From: Modestobacter muralis
GTDB taxonomy: Bacteria > Actinomycetota > Actinomycetes > Mycobacteriales > Geodermatophilaceae
Reading direction: 5' to 3'
DNA: 64,000 bases
Assembly (NCBI RefSeq): GCF_010682105.1
Contig: NZ_JAAGWH010000039.1
Coordinates: 1-64,000, forward strand
The stretch's first letter is position 1; each line of letters starts with the position of its first letter. Under the pieces are notes generated by a model. The model was not told where the DNA came from. It saw nothing but the letters and a program-made list of their open reading frames with translations, and made no database searches. Of the stretch, positions 1-9,019 are shown piece after piece. The translations under genes and the position numbers were made by a program.

Positions 1-2
1 CC

Positions 3-485
3 ACTATCAAGGCTCTGGACGCCCCGACTCGGGAGAAGGTCCGAACCCGGCTGGAGTGGCTGATGCACGACCCTTCCGTGGTCACCGAAGAGCTGGTGGA
101 AACCCGGTACCGGATCTACACCAGACCTGAGTTCGCCGCCATCGCCGGTGACCTGGTCGCCGGGCTGACTTCCCGAGTCCGGCCGGAGGAGTCGCTGACC
201 GCGGAGCGGTTGGCGACGATCAGCTGCCCGACTCTGGTGCTGTGGACGCGGCAGAACCCGACCATGCCGTGGCAGGTCGGAGAGGCAGCTAGCCGGATCG
301 TCCCGGGTGCAACGTTCTACCTCATGGAGGACGCCGGGCACTGGCCGCAGTTCGAAAAGCCTGCGGAGTTCCATGCAATCGTCGGCGAGTTCTTGCGCTC
401 GGTGACCGCGAGGCACGGGGACGCCCGTCGCGCGGGGGACGGCAACCTTCCGGGCAAGGCCCCCGACGTCGTGCGGGCCGGCTGA
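3..485 (+). CDS. alpha/beta hydrolase, meta-cleavage-product hydrolase type (5' end outside window)
   Basis: C-terminal ~160 residues of an alpha/beta hydrolase; the frame is open to the window edge, so the N-terminus and nucleophile serine are missing. The closing GHWPQFEKPAEF block, with the catalytic histidine, is typical of MhpC/BphD/HsaD hydrolases, which cut ring-fission products into 2-hydroxypentadienoate plus an acid. Its place ahead of an extradiol dioxygenase and a hydratase fits. Oddity: where BphD has the catalytic aspartate (RDD), this protein reads RQN, with Asn 28 residues before the histidine, as in BphD. A different subfamily or altered chemistry is therefore possible. It overlaps the next start by one base (TGATG). 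Confidence 0.82.
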   Translation, partial: TIKALDAPTREKVRTRLEWLMHDPSVVTEELVETRYRIYTRPEFAAIAGDLVAGLTSRVRPEESLTAERLATISCPTLVLWTRQNPTMPWQVGEAASRIVPGATFYLMEDAGHWPQFEKPAEFHAIVGEFLRSVTARHGDARRAGDGNLPGKAPDVVRAG

Positions 486-1381
486 TGGGCAGCTTGGTGG
501 GCGCGTACGCGACGTCCCACACGGCGATGATCATCCGCAAGTTCCAGCCGGACAACGACGTGCACGTCGCGGTGCATCAGGCGTTCGCCCAGGTGCGTGC
601 GGAGGTGGACCGGCTGTCCCCCGACGTGCTCGTCGTCGTCGGCAGCGAGCACCTCAACTCCTTCGGCTACGACAGCTTTCCGCAGATCTGCGTGGGAATC
701 GGGGAGACGGCCACGGGTTGGGGAGACGGAGGAGTCGCCAGCGCCGAGGTCCCGCTGGCCGGTGCGTTCGCCGCCCAACTCCTCGCCGACGGCGTGGCCG
801 CCGGCTTCGACCTCGCCTTCTCCGCCAACCCCAAGATCGACCATGCGTTCATGGCGCCAATGACCCTCATCCGACCGGAGATGGACATCCCGGTGGTCCC
901 GGTGTTCCAGAACGCCAATACCGAGCCTCTTCCACCGCTGTGGCGCTGCGCGCAGTTGGGGGAACTTCTGCGCGATGTCGTCACGCGGCGGCCCGCCGCC
1001 GAACGCGTGGTCATCCTGGGGACCGGCGGGCTCTCCCACTGGGTCGGCACGCCAGAGATGGGCCGGATCAACACTGAATTCGACGAGCGGTTCCTGCGGC
1101 ATGTGCGCGCAGGCGACCTCGGCGCGATCCTCGCCATGACTACGGCCGACGTCCTCGCCGAGGCCGGCAACGGTGCCCCGGAAATCCGGAACTGGGTCAC
1201 CGCGATCGCAGCCGCGTCGACTCGTGAGGGAGGCGCAGCGTCGGAGCCGGCGTGGGCGCCCGGACGGGGGGACGAGCGTAGGGCCCGTGTGCCGAAAGGG
1301 GCCGTCCTGGCGTACGAATCCGTGCCGGAATGGGCGACCGGGATTGCGCTGGCTCGTCTGTTGCCCGAGCAAGAACCGTGA
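485..1381 (+). CDS. extradiol ring-cleavage dioxygenase, LigB family catalytic subunit
   Basis: 298-aa class III extradiol dioxygenase that opens a catechol-type ring next to the two hydroxyls using Fe(II) and O2. By position, the LigB metal ligands correspond to His12 (ATSH), His56 (GSEH) and Glu233 (GAPE), and the catalytic histidine to His185 (GTGGLSHW). The DHAFMAP block at ~119-125 is also typical. The start follows from the 1-base overlap with the hydrolase stop. The small LigA-like gene begins 4 bases before its stop, so this is a two-subunit enzyme like protocatechuate 4,5-dioxygenase. The neighbouring hydrolase and pentadienoate hydratase argue for a substituted catechol; LigJ/LigK genes downstream keep protocatechuate or gallate possible. 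The substrate is not settled. Confidence 0.9.
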   Translation: MGSLVGAYATSHTAMIIRKFQPDNDVHVAVHQAFAQVRAEVDRLSPDVLVVVGSEHLNSFGYDSFPQICVGIGETATGWGDGGVASAEVPLAGAFAAQLLADGVAAGFDLAFSANPKIDHAFMAPMTLIRPEMDIPVVPVFQNANTEPLPPLWRCAQLGELLRDVVTRRPAAERVVILGTGGLSHWVGTPEMGRINTEFDERFLRHVRAGDLGAILAMTTADVLAEAGNGAPEIRNWVTAIAAASTREGGAASEPAWAPGRGDERRARVPKGAVLAYESVPEWATGIALARLLPEQEP

Positions 1382-1647
1382 ACCTGGCTCTGGACCAGGT
1401 CATCCGCCAGGTCGTCCGGGACCCGGAGTTTCGTTCCTTCGCGGAAGAGGCGGGCCAGCAGGCGGCGGCCCGCGCAGGCGTATCACCGGCCGAACTGGCG
1501 GCGGTTCTAGAAGGCGACCTGGTCACCCTCCATCGAGGGGGAGCGCACCCCCTTCTGATCATGCAGCTGGCCGGTGCGCTCGGGATTGATCCGATGCGGC
1601 GCTTCGACGCCGAGCCGCGTGCCCATGACGTGACCGAGGAGAGATGA
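1378..1647 (+). CDS. small LigA-like subunit of extradiol dioxygenase
   Basis: 89-aa helical protein resembling LigA, the small subunit that caps the active site of protocatechuate 4,5-dioxygenase. The core is Asp-Pro-Glu-Phe plus an AGVSPAELAAVLEGD segment, followed by a Gly-Ala-His-Pro stretch. I chose GTG at 1378 because it overlaps the dioxygenase stop as GTGA, the coupling used throughout this cluster; an upstream ATG at 1330 in the same frame would bury the start inside ligB. It is shorter than classical LigA (~139 aa), as in stand-alone small LigA-like proteins. It contributes no iron ligand and should act only with the gene before it. Confidence 0.75.
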   Translation: MNLALDQVIRQVVRDPEFRSFAEEAGQQAAARAGVSPAELAAVLEGDLVTLHRGGAHPLLIMQLAGALGIDPMRRFDAEPRAHDVTEER

Positions 1648-2681
1648 TGAAGATCACGGTCGATCACGAGCGGTGCGAGGGCTTCGCCTCGTGCGTCGTG
1701 TCCGCCCCCGACCTCTTTGACCTCGACGACGAGCGCAACGTCGCCGTCGTCCTGGAGCCTGTCGCCGCTGACGCCCGCGCCTTGGCACTCGAGGCGGCCG
1801 CGAGTTGCCCGGTGCGCGCCATCACCGTCCTCGATCCGCCGGTGGTCGAGGCATCGCTGCCGACGGCGCGGCCGGTGCCCGAGGCAGCATCCCCGGACGC
1901 CGTCGCGATCGCCGTCGAGCGAATCCGCCAGGCGGCGGTCACCGGTACACCCTGTGCCCCGGTTCGTGACGTGCTGCCACCGACGCTGGCGGCCGGCTAC
2001 GCCGTTCAGCAGGTGCTCTCCGCCCGCGCCGTCGCCGACGGTCGGCGGGTCGTCGGACGGAAGGTGGGCCTGACGAACCCCGTGGTGCAACGTCAGCTAG
2101 GCGTCGACCAGCCCGACCTGGGCGTGCTGTTCGAGGACATGGCAGTGGCCGACGGCGGGACGGTCGGCGCCGGTCGGCTGATCCAACCGCGGATCGAGGC
2201 CGAGGTAGCCCTGATCCTCGGCGCCGACCTGACTGGGCCCGACCTCACCAGCGGACACCTCCGCGCGGCCGTGGCCGAGGTAGTGGCCGCCCTGGAGATC
2301 GTGGACAGCCGCATTGCGGGCTGGGACATCAGTCTCGTGGACACGGTTGCCGACAACGCCTCCAGCGGACTGTTCGTGCTTGGCTCGCAGCGCCGGCCGT
2401 TGGACGACCTCGACCTCCGCACGGTGCGGATGACGCTGCGCGAGGACGACGACGAGGTGTCCACCGGGACCGGCGCCGACTGCCTGGGGGACCCGATCGC
2501 GGCCTTGGCCTGGCTTGCTGCGGCCGCCCGCGACCTCGGCCAGCCGCTACGGGCAGGCGACATCGTCCTCTCCGGAGCGCTCGGACCCATGGTGCCGGTC
2601 CGAGGGGGTGCAACGTATACCGCCGAATTGAGCGGACTCGGGCCCGTCGCCGTCACGTTCGGCGCAGGGGAACCGGCGTGA
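1644..2681 (+). CDS. ferredoxin-2-keto-4-pentenoate hydratase fusion protein
   Basis: 345-aa protein with two domains normally made separately. Residues 1-63 are a small actinobacterial [3Fe-4S]-type ferredoxin with Cys11, Cys17 and Cys55 (CEGFASC then SCPV). These are the same three positions as in the free ferredoxin at 25066. Residues ~80-345 are an MhpD/BphH-type hydratase, which adds water to 2-hydroxypenta-2,4-dienoate to give 4-hydroxy-2-oxovalerate; visible blocks are GRKVGLTN, RIEAEVALIL and LVDTVADNASSG. A Pro/Ala-rich linker joins them with no stop or internal start. The start is one of two tandem ATGs at 1644/1647 after GAGGAGAG, overlapping the previous stop. Confidence 0.88.
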   Translation: MMKITVDHERCEGFASCVVSAPDLFDLDDERNVAVVLEPVAADARALALEAAASCPVRAITVLDPPVVEASLPTARPVPEAASPDAVAIAVERIRQAAVTGTPCAPVRDVLPPTLAAGYAVQQVLSARAVADGRRVVGRKVGLTNPVVQRQLGVDQPDLGVLFEDMAVADGGTVGAGRLIQPRIEAEVALILGADLTGPDLTSGHLRAAVAEVVAALEIVDSRIAGWDISLVDTVADNASSGLFVLGSQRRPLDDLDLRTVRMTLREDDDEVSTGTGADCLGDPIAALAWLAAAARDLGQPLRAGDIVLSGALGPMVPVRGGATYTAELSGLGPVAVTFGAGEPA

Positions 2682-2835
2682 CGGAGGGAACAGCCACTCG
2701 ACGACGACGGCCGTGAGCCGGCCGGCGACCGGGCAAGTAGCACCGATTGTTCGCGGGCCCCAGCGCCCTTGATGGGCTGCCGCGGGCACCCATGACCGCT
2801 ACCGGCCGAGAGCGCCGGCACACGAAGGAGGAGAC

Positions 2836-3672
2836 ATGGCAGGCAGAGTCGAGGGCAAGGTGGCGTTCATCTCGGGGGCGGCGCGAGGTCAGGGTCGCGC
2901 GCACGCCGTTCGGCTGGCCGAAGAGGGCGCGGACATCATCGCATTCGACGTTGCGGGCCCGGTGCCCGCTCAGGGTGCGCCGGCGGCAACGCCCGAGGAC
3001 CTCGCCGAAACGATCCGGCTCGTCGAGAAGCTCGACCGGAGGATCATCGCCACACGGGCCGACGCCCGTGAGCCCGAAGCTGTCACCGCGTTGCTGGCCG
3101 ACGGTGTGGCCCAGCTCGGCCGACTCGACATCGTCGTCGCCAACGCCGGGATCCAGGGCATTCCGGGCTCGGTCGCCGAAACGTCGGCGTCGGACTGGCA
3201 GGCGGTGCTGGACACCAACCTCAGTGGTGTCTACAACACGGTCAAGCCGGCGATCCCGCACCTCATCGCCGGTGGCGGCGGGGGTTCCATCACGATCATC
3301 AGTTCGTCGATCGCACTGAAGCTGGTACCAGGCCTGGCGCCGTACGGGGCCGCCAAGAGCGGCCTCATCGGATTGATGAAGACACTCGCTCTCGAGTTGG
3401 CCGCGCACTCCATCCGGGTCAACTCGATCCACCCGACGACGGTGCAGACGCCGATGCTGATCAACGACGTCAACTTCCGGTTGTTCCGGCCCGACCTGGA
3501 CGACCCCACGCTCGAAGACGTCGAGCCGGTCTACCGCTCGCTCAACGCCCTTCCCGTGCCCTGGGTGGAACCGTCCGATATCGCCAACGCCCTACTGTTC
3601 CTGGCCTCCGACGAGGCGCGGTACATCACCGGTATCACGCTGCCGGTGGACGCTGGGTACGCGCTGAAATAG
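2836..3672 (+). CDS. mycofactocin-coupled SDR family oxidoreductase
   Basis: 278-aa short-chain dehydrogenase preceded by a strong ribosome site (AAGGAGGAGAC) and 154 bases after the hydratase. Residues 8-16 ([14 protein letters not shown]) form the nucleotide site, ANAGI follows the fourth strand, and Y/K lie in PYGAAKSG. The GAARGQGR form of the glycine motif, the long insert around residues 45-70 ([13 protein letters not shown]) and the LPVDAGY ending match SDRs that hold NAD tightly and pass electrons to mycofactocin rather than free NAD. No mycofactocin biosynthesis gene is in the window. It probably oxidises an alcohol or dihydrodiol intermediate of the surrounding pathway. Confidence 0.87.
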   Translation: MAGRVEGKVAFISGAARGQGRAHAVRLAEEGADIIAFDVAGPVPAQGAPAATPEDLAETIRLVEKLDRRIIATRADAREPEAVTALLADGVAQLGRLDIVVANAGIQGIPGSVAETSASDWQAVLDTNLSGVYNTVKPAIPHLIAGGGGGSITIISSSIALKLVPGLAPYGAAKSGLIGLMKTLALELAAHSIRVNSIHPTTVQTPMLINDVNFRLFRPDLDDPTLEDVEPVYRSLNALPVPWVEPSDIANALLFLASDEARYITGITLPVDAGYALK

Positions 3673-3737
3673 CACCGTCTCGGCCGATGTGACCTGCCTG
3701 GGTTCGGCTTCCGCCCATTCACCGAAAGGAGCGCGCA

Positions 3738-4700
3738 GTGACCACGAAGGTGGCCATCATCGGTTCGGGCAACATCGGCACCGACCTGATGATCAAGATC
3801 CAGCGGTTTTCGGAGGTACTCGAGGTCGCGGCGATGGTCGGGATCGACCCGGACTCCGACGGTCTGGCCCGCGCGCGGCGGATGGGCGTGCCGACGACCG
3901 CCGACGGTGTGGCCGGGCTGATCGCGATGCTGGCCTTCGACGCTATCGAGATCGTCCTGGATGCCACGTCGGCCGGCGCGCACAGGGCCAACGCCAGCGC
4001 GCTGGCCCCGTACGGGAAGCGGTTGATCGACCTGACACCGGCCGCGATCGGGCCCTACGTCGTGCCGACAGTCAACCTCGACCAGCACCTGGCCACCGGC
4101 AACGTGAACATGGTGACGTGCGGCGGGCAGGCCACCATCCCGATCGTCGCTGCGGTCGCCGCGGTCGCCCCGGTGCACTGGGCGGAGATCGTCGCCTCCA
4201 TCTCCTCGCGCTCGGCCGGTCCCGGCACCCGGGCGAACATCGACGAGTTCACGGAGACCACCGCGCGGGCGATCGAGGCCGTCGGTGGGGCGACCAGGGG
4301 CAAGGCGATCATCGTGCTGAACCCCGCCGATCCGCCGCTGATCATGCGCGACACGGTGCTGTGCATCGTCGACGACTGCGACCGCGACGCGGTCACCGCG
4401 TCGGTGGAGCAGATGGTGGCGCGAGTACAGGAATACGTGCCCGGCTACCGGCTCAAGCAGCAGGTCCAGTTCACCCCGCTGCCGGCGTCGGAATCGTTGC
4501 GCGTGCTGCTCGGCGACGACGCGGCCGGCATCGACCGGGTGCAGGTGACGGTGTTCCTCGAGGTCGAGGGTGCCGCGCACTACCTCCCCGCCTACGCGGG
4601 CAACCTCGACATCATGACCTCGGCGGCCGTGCGGGTGGCCGAGCGGATCGCCGATCGGACGGCCTCCCGTTCCGCCGAGCTCGTGGAGACCCCCCGATGA
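3738..4700 (+). CDS. mhpF: acetaldehyde dehydrogenase (acetylating)
   Basis: 320-aa CoA-acylating aldehyde dehydrogenase of the MhpF/DmpF/BphJ family. It turns acetaldehyde (or propanal) plus CoA and NAD into the acyl-CoA, receiving the aldehyde by channelling from the aldolase that follows. The N-terminal GSGNIGTDL motif binds NAD, and Cys128 in [10 protein letters not shown] is the expected nucleophile. Length is normal for the family. The start is GTG at 3738 after GAAAGGAGCG. The last four bases overlap the aldolase start (ATGA), the usual arrangement for this obligate two-enzyme complex. Confidence 0.95.
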   Translation: MTTKVAIIGSGNIGTDLMIKIQRFSEVLEVAAMVGIDPDSDGLARARRMGVPTTADGVAGLIAMLAFDAIEIVLDATSAGAHRANASALAPYGKRLIDLTPAAIGPYVVPTVNLDQHLATGNVNMVTCGGQATIPIVAAVAAVAPVHWAEIVASISSRSAGPGTRANIDEFTETTARAIEAVGGATRGKAIIVLNPADPPLIMRDTVLCIVDDCDRDAVTASVEQMVARVQEYVPGYRLKQQVQFTPLPASESLRVLLGDDAAGIDRVQVTVFLEVEGAAHYLPAYAGNLDIMTSAAVRVAERIADRTASRSAELVETPR

Positions 4701-5749
4701 CCGCCGTCTACATCCAAGACGTCACCCTCCGGGACGGCATGCACGCCGTCCGGCATCGCCTGTCCGTTGACCAGGTGCGGGCGATCGCCGCCGCGCTGGA
4801 TGCCGCCGGCGTCGACGCCATCGAGGTCGCGCATGGTGACGGTCTCGCCGGCGCCAGCCTCACCTACGGACCGGGCAGCAACACCGACGACGAGTGGATC
4901 TCCGCCGCCGCCGACGTGGTGAAGAACGCCCGGCTGACCACGCTGCTTCTTCCCGGCATCGGCACGATCGAGAACCTCGAGCGCGCGCACGGCTTGGGCG
5001 TCACGTCCGTGCGGGTGGCCACCCACGCGACCGAGGGCGACGTCGCTGCCCAGCACATCGGCAAGGCCCGCGACCTAGGCATGGACGTGTCAGGGTTCCT
5101 GATGATGAGCCACATGACGCCGGCGGCGGAGCTGGCCCGGCAGGCGAAGCTGATGGAGTCCTACGGAGCGCACTGCGTCTACGTCACCGACTCCGGCGGC
5201 CGGCTCACGATGGACGGGGTCCGCGAGCGCGTACGCGCCTACCGGGATGCCCTCGACGAAGGCACGCAGATCGGCATCCATGCGCACCAGAACCTGTCGC
5301 TGGCCGTGGCCAACTCCGTCGTGGCCGTCGAGGAGGGGGCCTACCGGGTCGATGCCTCGCTCGCCGGCATGGGCGCCGGGGCGGGGAACTGTCCCATCGA
5401 GCCGTTGATCGCCGTCGCCAACATCCACGGCTGGCAGCACGGCTGCGACCTGTTCCAGCTGCAGGACGCCGCCGACGACCTCGTGCGGCCGCTGCAGGAC
5501 CGGCCCGTCCAAGTCGACCGGGAGACCCTGACGCTCGGCTATGCCGGGGTCTACTCGAGCTTTCTGCGTCACGCGGAAAAGGCCGCGGAGCAGTACGGGC
5601 TGGATACCCGGGACATTCTCGTGGAGGTAGGCCGCCGTCGATTCGTCGGGGGCCAAGAAGACATGATCGTCGACGTGGCCCTCGACCTCCTCACTGCTCG
5701 GGCTGTCAACGGTGCCAACCGAGACAGGACTGCCGCCGGAGCCGGCTGA
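4697..5749 (+). CDS. mhpE: 4-hydroxy-2-oxovalerate aldolase
   Basis: 350-aa class II pyruvate aldolase (DmpG/BphI/MhpE) cleaving 4-hydroxy-2-oxovalerate to pyruvate and acetaldehyde. Visible signatures are [12 protein letters not shown] (metal-binding Asp and catalytic Arg/His), HGDGL, and GIHAHQN with the two histidines of the divalent-metal site. The C-terminal region after ~300 is the DmpG communication domain that docks with the dehydrogenase. ATG at 4697 overlaps the stop of the dehydrogenase. This is the last gene of the meta-cleavage operon; a 442-base gap follows. Confidence 0.95.
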   Translation: MTAVYIQDVTLRDGMHAVRHRLSVDQVRAIAAALDAAGVDAIEVAHGDGLAGASLTYGPGSNTDDEWISAAADVVKNARLTTLLLPGIGTIENLERAHGLGVTSVRVATHATEGDVAAQHIGKARDLGMDVSGFLMMSHMTPAAELARQAKLMESYGAHCVYVTDSGGRLTMDGVRERVRAYRDALDEGTQIGIHAHQNLSLAVANSVVAVEEGAYRVDASLAGMGAGAGNCPIEPLIAVANIHGWQHGCDLFQLQDAADDLVRPLQDRPVQVDRETLTLGYAGVYSSFLRHAEKAAEQYGLDTRDILVEVGRRRFVGGQEDMIVDVALDLLTARAVNGANRDRTAAGAG

Positions 5750-6191
5750 TTCCGCACCGCCGCGCTCTTCCTACCTTCGTCGCATGTCCGGGCCGTCTGG
5801 GCACTGTCACGTGGGTCGAGAAGTGGGCGTGCCGCCCTACCTATCGGACGGCCTGGGCGATCACCCGTCCGGCTCGGGGCGCCAGGTTCCACAGCGGCCT
5901 GCTCCGGCCGGGGCGAGGAGGGCGATCGAGCCGTCGGGCGGGACTCACCCGGTGTCGGTTTCCGTAGGCGGCTGTCACGTTCTGATGGGTCGGAGCCCCG
6001 GGCGACCGCCGGCACGTTCGGGTGATCTCCCGGGCGCCAGGAGCCGGGCCCGCCATCAGTGCCCCGCTCGGTGCGCTGGTCCGAGTGGCCGTCCCACACC
6101 CCCCGGCCTGTGGCGAGCGCACAGACCATGGTCAGACCAATAGACCTGGGATTAGGGTGGTGGCCGACACATACTGCGGGAGGAATCAGCG
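5750..6191 (+). other. gene-free interval between the two catabolic operons
   Basis: 442 bases with no credible gene; the open frames here lack family signatures and mirror the high GC. The interval holds the promoter of the 6192 operon and a perfect 11-bp palindrome at 6129-6139. No clear hairpin terminator follows the aldolase. Confidence 0.6.
6129..6139. promoter_or_regulatory. FadR/GntR-type operator candidate
   Basis: TGGTCAGACCA is a perfect inverted repeat (5-bp arms, one central base) matching the TGGTNNNACCA core recognised by FadR-subfamily GntR regulators. It lies 53 bases before the alcohol dehydrogenase start. Closely related sites stand at 11639-11649 and 49495-49505; all three share ATGGTCNNACC. 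No GntR gene is in the window, so the regulator would be elsewhere. Confidence 0.5.
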
Positions 6192-7307
6192 ATGGCAGAG
6201 CAGGTGCTTGCGGCGGTCCGGACGCGGCCGGGGACAACCGAGCTCCGGGAGTTCCCGATGCCGGACATCGGCGACGACGAGGCGTTGCTGAAGATCGAGG
6301 TCGCAGGGATCTGCGGCACGGACGTGAAGCTGTACCGCAAGCCCACCATCGACGCCCCGGTGATCATGGGCCACGAGAACGTCGGCATCGTGGCGAAGGC
6401 CGGCGCGAAGTGGCAGAAGATCCACGGCCTGGCCGAGGGCGACCGGATCTTCGTCGAGCACTACGTCGGCTGCATGCACTGCGAGTGGTGCCGGGCCGGG
6501 GAGTACCGGCACTGCGAGCTCACCGACTGGCGCACCAATCCCGACGGCCGCCGCTACGGCTACACGTCCTCGGACAACCCCGGCCGGCTGTGGGGCGGGT
6601 TTAGCCAGTACATGTACCTGCCGTGGAACGCCGTCACCCACAGGGTGCCCGACGGCGTCAGCGCCGAGCTCGCCGGCCTGGTGACGCCGCTGTCGAACGG
6701 CATCGAGTGGGCGCTGAACGCAGGTGGAGTCGGCTACGCGAAGACCGTCCTCATCCAGGGGCCGGGCCAGCAGGGTCTGTCACAGGTGGTGGCCTCCAGG
6801 CAGGCCGGCGCGTCCCTGATCGTGGTCACCGGCACCACCCGTGACGCCACCCGCCTGCAGCTGGCGAAGGACCTCGGGGCGGACGCCGTCGTCGACGTCC
6901 TCCAGGAGGACCCGCTCGCGAAGGTCATGGAGCTCACCGGAGGAAAGGGCGTCGACGTCGTCCTCGACTGCACCTCCGGTGCCGGCACCGCTCCGGTGCT
7001 CCTCGGCATCGATGCGCTGAAGCGGCGCGAGGGCACCATGGTCACCCAGGGCGAGGAGGGCGCGTTCCCGGACTTCCCGCTGAAGAAGATGACCGAGAAG
7101 TGCATCACGCTCGCCAGTGCCCGGGGGCACAGCTACCGCTCGGTCGAGCTCGCGCTCGAGCAGCTGGCGTCTCACCGGTTCCCGCTGGAGCGGCTGGCCA
7201 CGCACAGCTTCGGCCTGGCCGACGTCGACCATGCGATCCGCGCGCTGGCCGGCGAGACGGGCGAGGACGCCCTCCACATCTCCCTCAAGCCGTGGGGGGA
7301 TGCATGA
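6192..7307 (+). CDS. zinc-dependent alcohol dehydrogenase (MDR family)
   Basis: 371-aa medium-chain dehydrogenase. The catalytic zinc site is in GICGTDVKL (Cys) and GHENVG (His-Glu). The structural zinc lobe carries a four-cysteine set (CMHCEWC then HC, residues ~95-110). The Rossmann part begins near 180 ([12 protein letters not shown], an unusual GPGQQG in place of GxGxxG). The start is ATG with GGGAGGAAT upstream. It is first in an operon with ligK, ligJ and a dihydroxyphthalate decarboxylase homologue, joined by 4-base overlaps, so it may oxidise an alcohol or cis-diol before ring opening. The substrate cannot be read from sequence. Confidence 0.88.
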   Translation: MAEQVLAAVRTRPGTTELREFPMPDIGDDEALLKIEVAGICGTDVKLYRKPTIDAPVIMGHENVGIVAKAGAKWQKIHGLAEGDRIFVEHYVGCMHCEWCRAGEYRHCELTDWRTNPDGRRYGYTSSDNPGRLWGGFSQYMYLPWNAVTHRVPDGVSAELAGLVTPLSNGIEWALNAGGVGYAKTVLIQGPGQQGLSQVVASRQAGASLIVVTGTTRDATRLQLAKDLGADAVVDVLQEDPLAKVMELTGGKGVDVVLDCTSGAGTAPVLLGIDALKRREGTMVTQGEEGAFPDFPLKKMTEKCITLASARGHSYRSVELALEQLASHRFPLERLATHSFGLADVDHAIRALAGETGEDALHISLKPWGDA

Positions 7308-8008
7308 GCGCGGTGCGCGGCAACGTCGTCGTCACGGGGATCGCCCGGGCCGACCGCGCGGTCGTGGACGGGCTCGGTTCCTGCGGCGTCGCGACCGTCC
7401 ACGAGGCCGAGGGCCGGACGCACCTGCTCGACCCGGCCCTCCGCCCGGTCTACCCGGGGGCGCGGATCGCGGGCACCGCCGTCACGGTGAGCCTGCCGCC
7501 GGGGGACAACTGGATGGTCCACGTCGCCGTCGAGCAGTGCGTCGAGGGTGACGTGCTGGTCATCGCGCCGACGTCGCCGTCCCAGGCCGCCTACATCGGC
7601 GATCTGCTCGCCACCACGCTGGCCACCCGCGGGGTGCGGGGAGTGGTCGTGGACGCAGGTGTCCGGGACGTCGCCGAGCTGACCGCGATGCCGTTCCCCG
7701 CCTGGTCCCGGCACATCTCCGCCTTCGGCTGCATCAAGGCGACCATCGGCAGCGTCAACGTCGGGGTCGTTTGCGCCGGCCAGTGGATCGAGCCGGGGGA
7801 CGTGGTCGTCGCCGATGACGACGGCGTGGTCGTCGTCCCGCGAGGGCGCGCGGCCGACGTGCTGGCAGCGGCCCGTGCCCGCGAAGAGCGCGAAGCCGGC
7901 ATCCGCGAGCGGTACCAGGCCGGGCAGCTGGGCCTGGACATGAACGGTATGCGCGAGCCGCTGGCTGCCAGGGGACTGAGCTACGTCGAGCAGGAGCCCC
8001 CGCGTTGA
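7304..8008 (+). CDS. ligK: 4-carboxy-4-hydroxy-2-oxoadipate aldolase / RraA-like protein
   Basis: 234-aa member of the RraA/HMG aldolase family. The metal and substrate loop GDLLATTL followed by [14 protein letters not shown] (Arg-Asp pair) is the family signature. LigK/GalC members split 4-carboxy-4-hydroxy-2-oxoadipate into pyruvate and oxaloacetate, the last step of the protocatechuate 4,5-cleavage and gallate routes. Placement directly before a LigJ homologue supports that assignment over RNase-E inhibitor RraA. ATG at 7304 overlaps the dehydrogenase stop (ATGA). Confidence 0.85.
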   Translation: MSAVRGNVVVTGIARADRAVVDGLGSCGVATVHEAEGRTHLLDPALRPVYPGARIAGTAVTVSLPPGDNWMVHVAVEQCVEGDVLVIAPTSPSQAAYIGDLLATTLATRGVRGVVVDAGVRDVAELTAMPFPAWSRHISAFGCIKATIGSVNVGVVCAGQWIEPGDVVVADDDGVVVVPRGRAADVLAAARAREEREAGIRERYQAGQLGLDMNGMREPLAARGLSYVEQEPPR

Positions 8009-9015
8009 TCATCGACATCCATGGTCACTACACGACCGAGCCGGCGCAGCTGAAGCGCTTCCGCGAGGCGCAGCTGGCCGCCCTCGACAACGGCGGCGCC
8101 GCGCCGCAGCTCGGCGCCATCAGCGACGACGAGGTGCGGGAGAGCGTCGAGGCCAATCAGCTGCGCGTGCTCCGCGAGCGCGGCGGTGACTACATGGTCT
8201 TCTCGCCGCGTGCCTCGGGCATGGGGCATCACGTGCCGGACCCGGCCACCGCGGTGGCCTGGGCACGGGTCAGCAACGACCTGGTGGCCCGGGTCGCCGA
8301 CCTCTACCCGCAGCACTTCGCGCCGGTCTGCCAGCTCCCGCAGACCCCCGGCGGCTCGCTGGACGACGTCGTCGCCGAGCTGCGCCGTTGCGTCGAGGAG
8401 CGTGGCTTCGTCGGCGCCAACCTCAACCCGGACCCCTCCGGCGGCAACTGGACCTCCCCGCCGCTCACCGACCCGTACTGGTACCCGGTGTACGAGGCGC
8501 TCGTGGAGCTCGATGTGCCCGCGATGGTGCACGTGTCGAGCTCCTGCAACCCGAACTTCCACGCCCTCGGCGCCCACTACCTCAACGCCGACACCTCCGC
8601 CTTCATGCAGTTCCTCGAGGGCGACCTGTTCGAGCGCTTCCCGACGCTCCGGCTGGTCATCCCGCACGGCGGCGGCGCCGTTCCGTACCACTGGGGCCGC
8701 TACCGCGGGCTGGCCATGCGCATGGGCTGGAAGGACCCGGCGGAACTGCTGCGCAACGTCTACTTTGACACCTGCGTCTACCACCAGCCGGGGATCGACC
8801 TCCTGACCCGGGTGATCCCGGCGGAGAACATCCTGTTCGCCTCCGAGATGCTCGGTGCGGTCCGCGGTGCCGACCCGGAGACCGGTGTCGAGTGGGACGA
8901 CACCAAGCGCTACCTGGACTCGGCAGGGCTGGGCGAGGCCCAGCGGAAGGTGATCTTCGAGGACAACGCCCGCCGGGTCTACCCCCGGCTCGACGCCCGC
9001 CTGAGAGGAAGCTGA
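8005..9015 (+). CDS. ligJ: 4-oxalomesaconate hydratase, LigJ-like amidohydrolase
   Basis: 336-aa amidohydrolase-superfamily protein that closely follows LigJ. The N-terminal IIDIHGHY carries the HxH metal pair, then come [27 protein letters not shown], a [13 protein letters not shown] block and [10 protein letters not shown]; a late DDTKRYLD segment completes the match. LigJ hydrates 4-oxalomesaconate to 4-carboxy-4-hydroxy-2-oxoadipate, the substrate of the aldolase encoded just before it. The start is TTG at 8005 overlapping the previous stop as TTGA, with GGAG about eight bases upstream. Confidence 0.93.
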   Translation: MIIDIHGHYTTEPAQLKRFREAQLAALDNGGAAPQLGAISDDEVRESVEANQLRVLRERGGDYMVFSPRASGMGHHVPDPATAVAWARVSNDLVARVADLYPQHFAPVCQLPQTPGGSLDDVVAELRRCVEERGFVGANLNPDPSGGNWTSPPLTDPYWYPVYEALVELDVPAMVHVSSSCNPNFHALGAHYLNADTSAFMQFLEGDLFERFPTLRLVIPHGGGAVPYHWGRYRGLAMRMGWKDPAELLRNVYFDTCVYHQPGIDLLTRVIPAENILFASEMLGAVRGADPETGVEWDDTKRYLDSAGLGEAQRKVIFEDNARRVYPRLDARLRGS

Positions 9016-9019
9016 TCGC

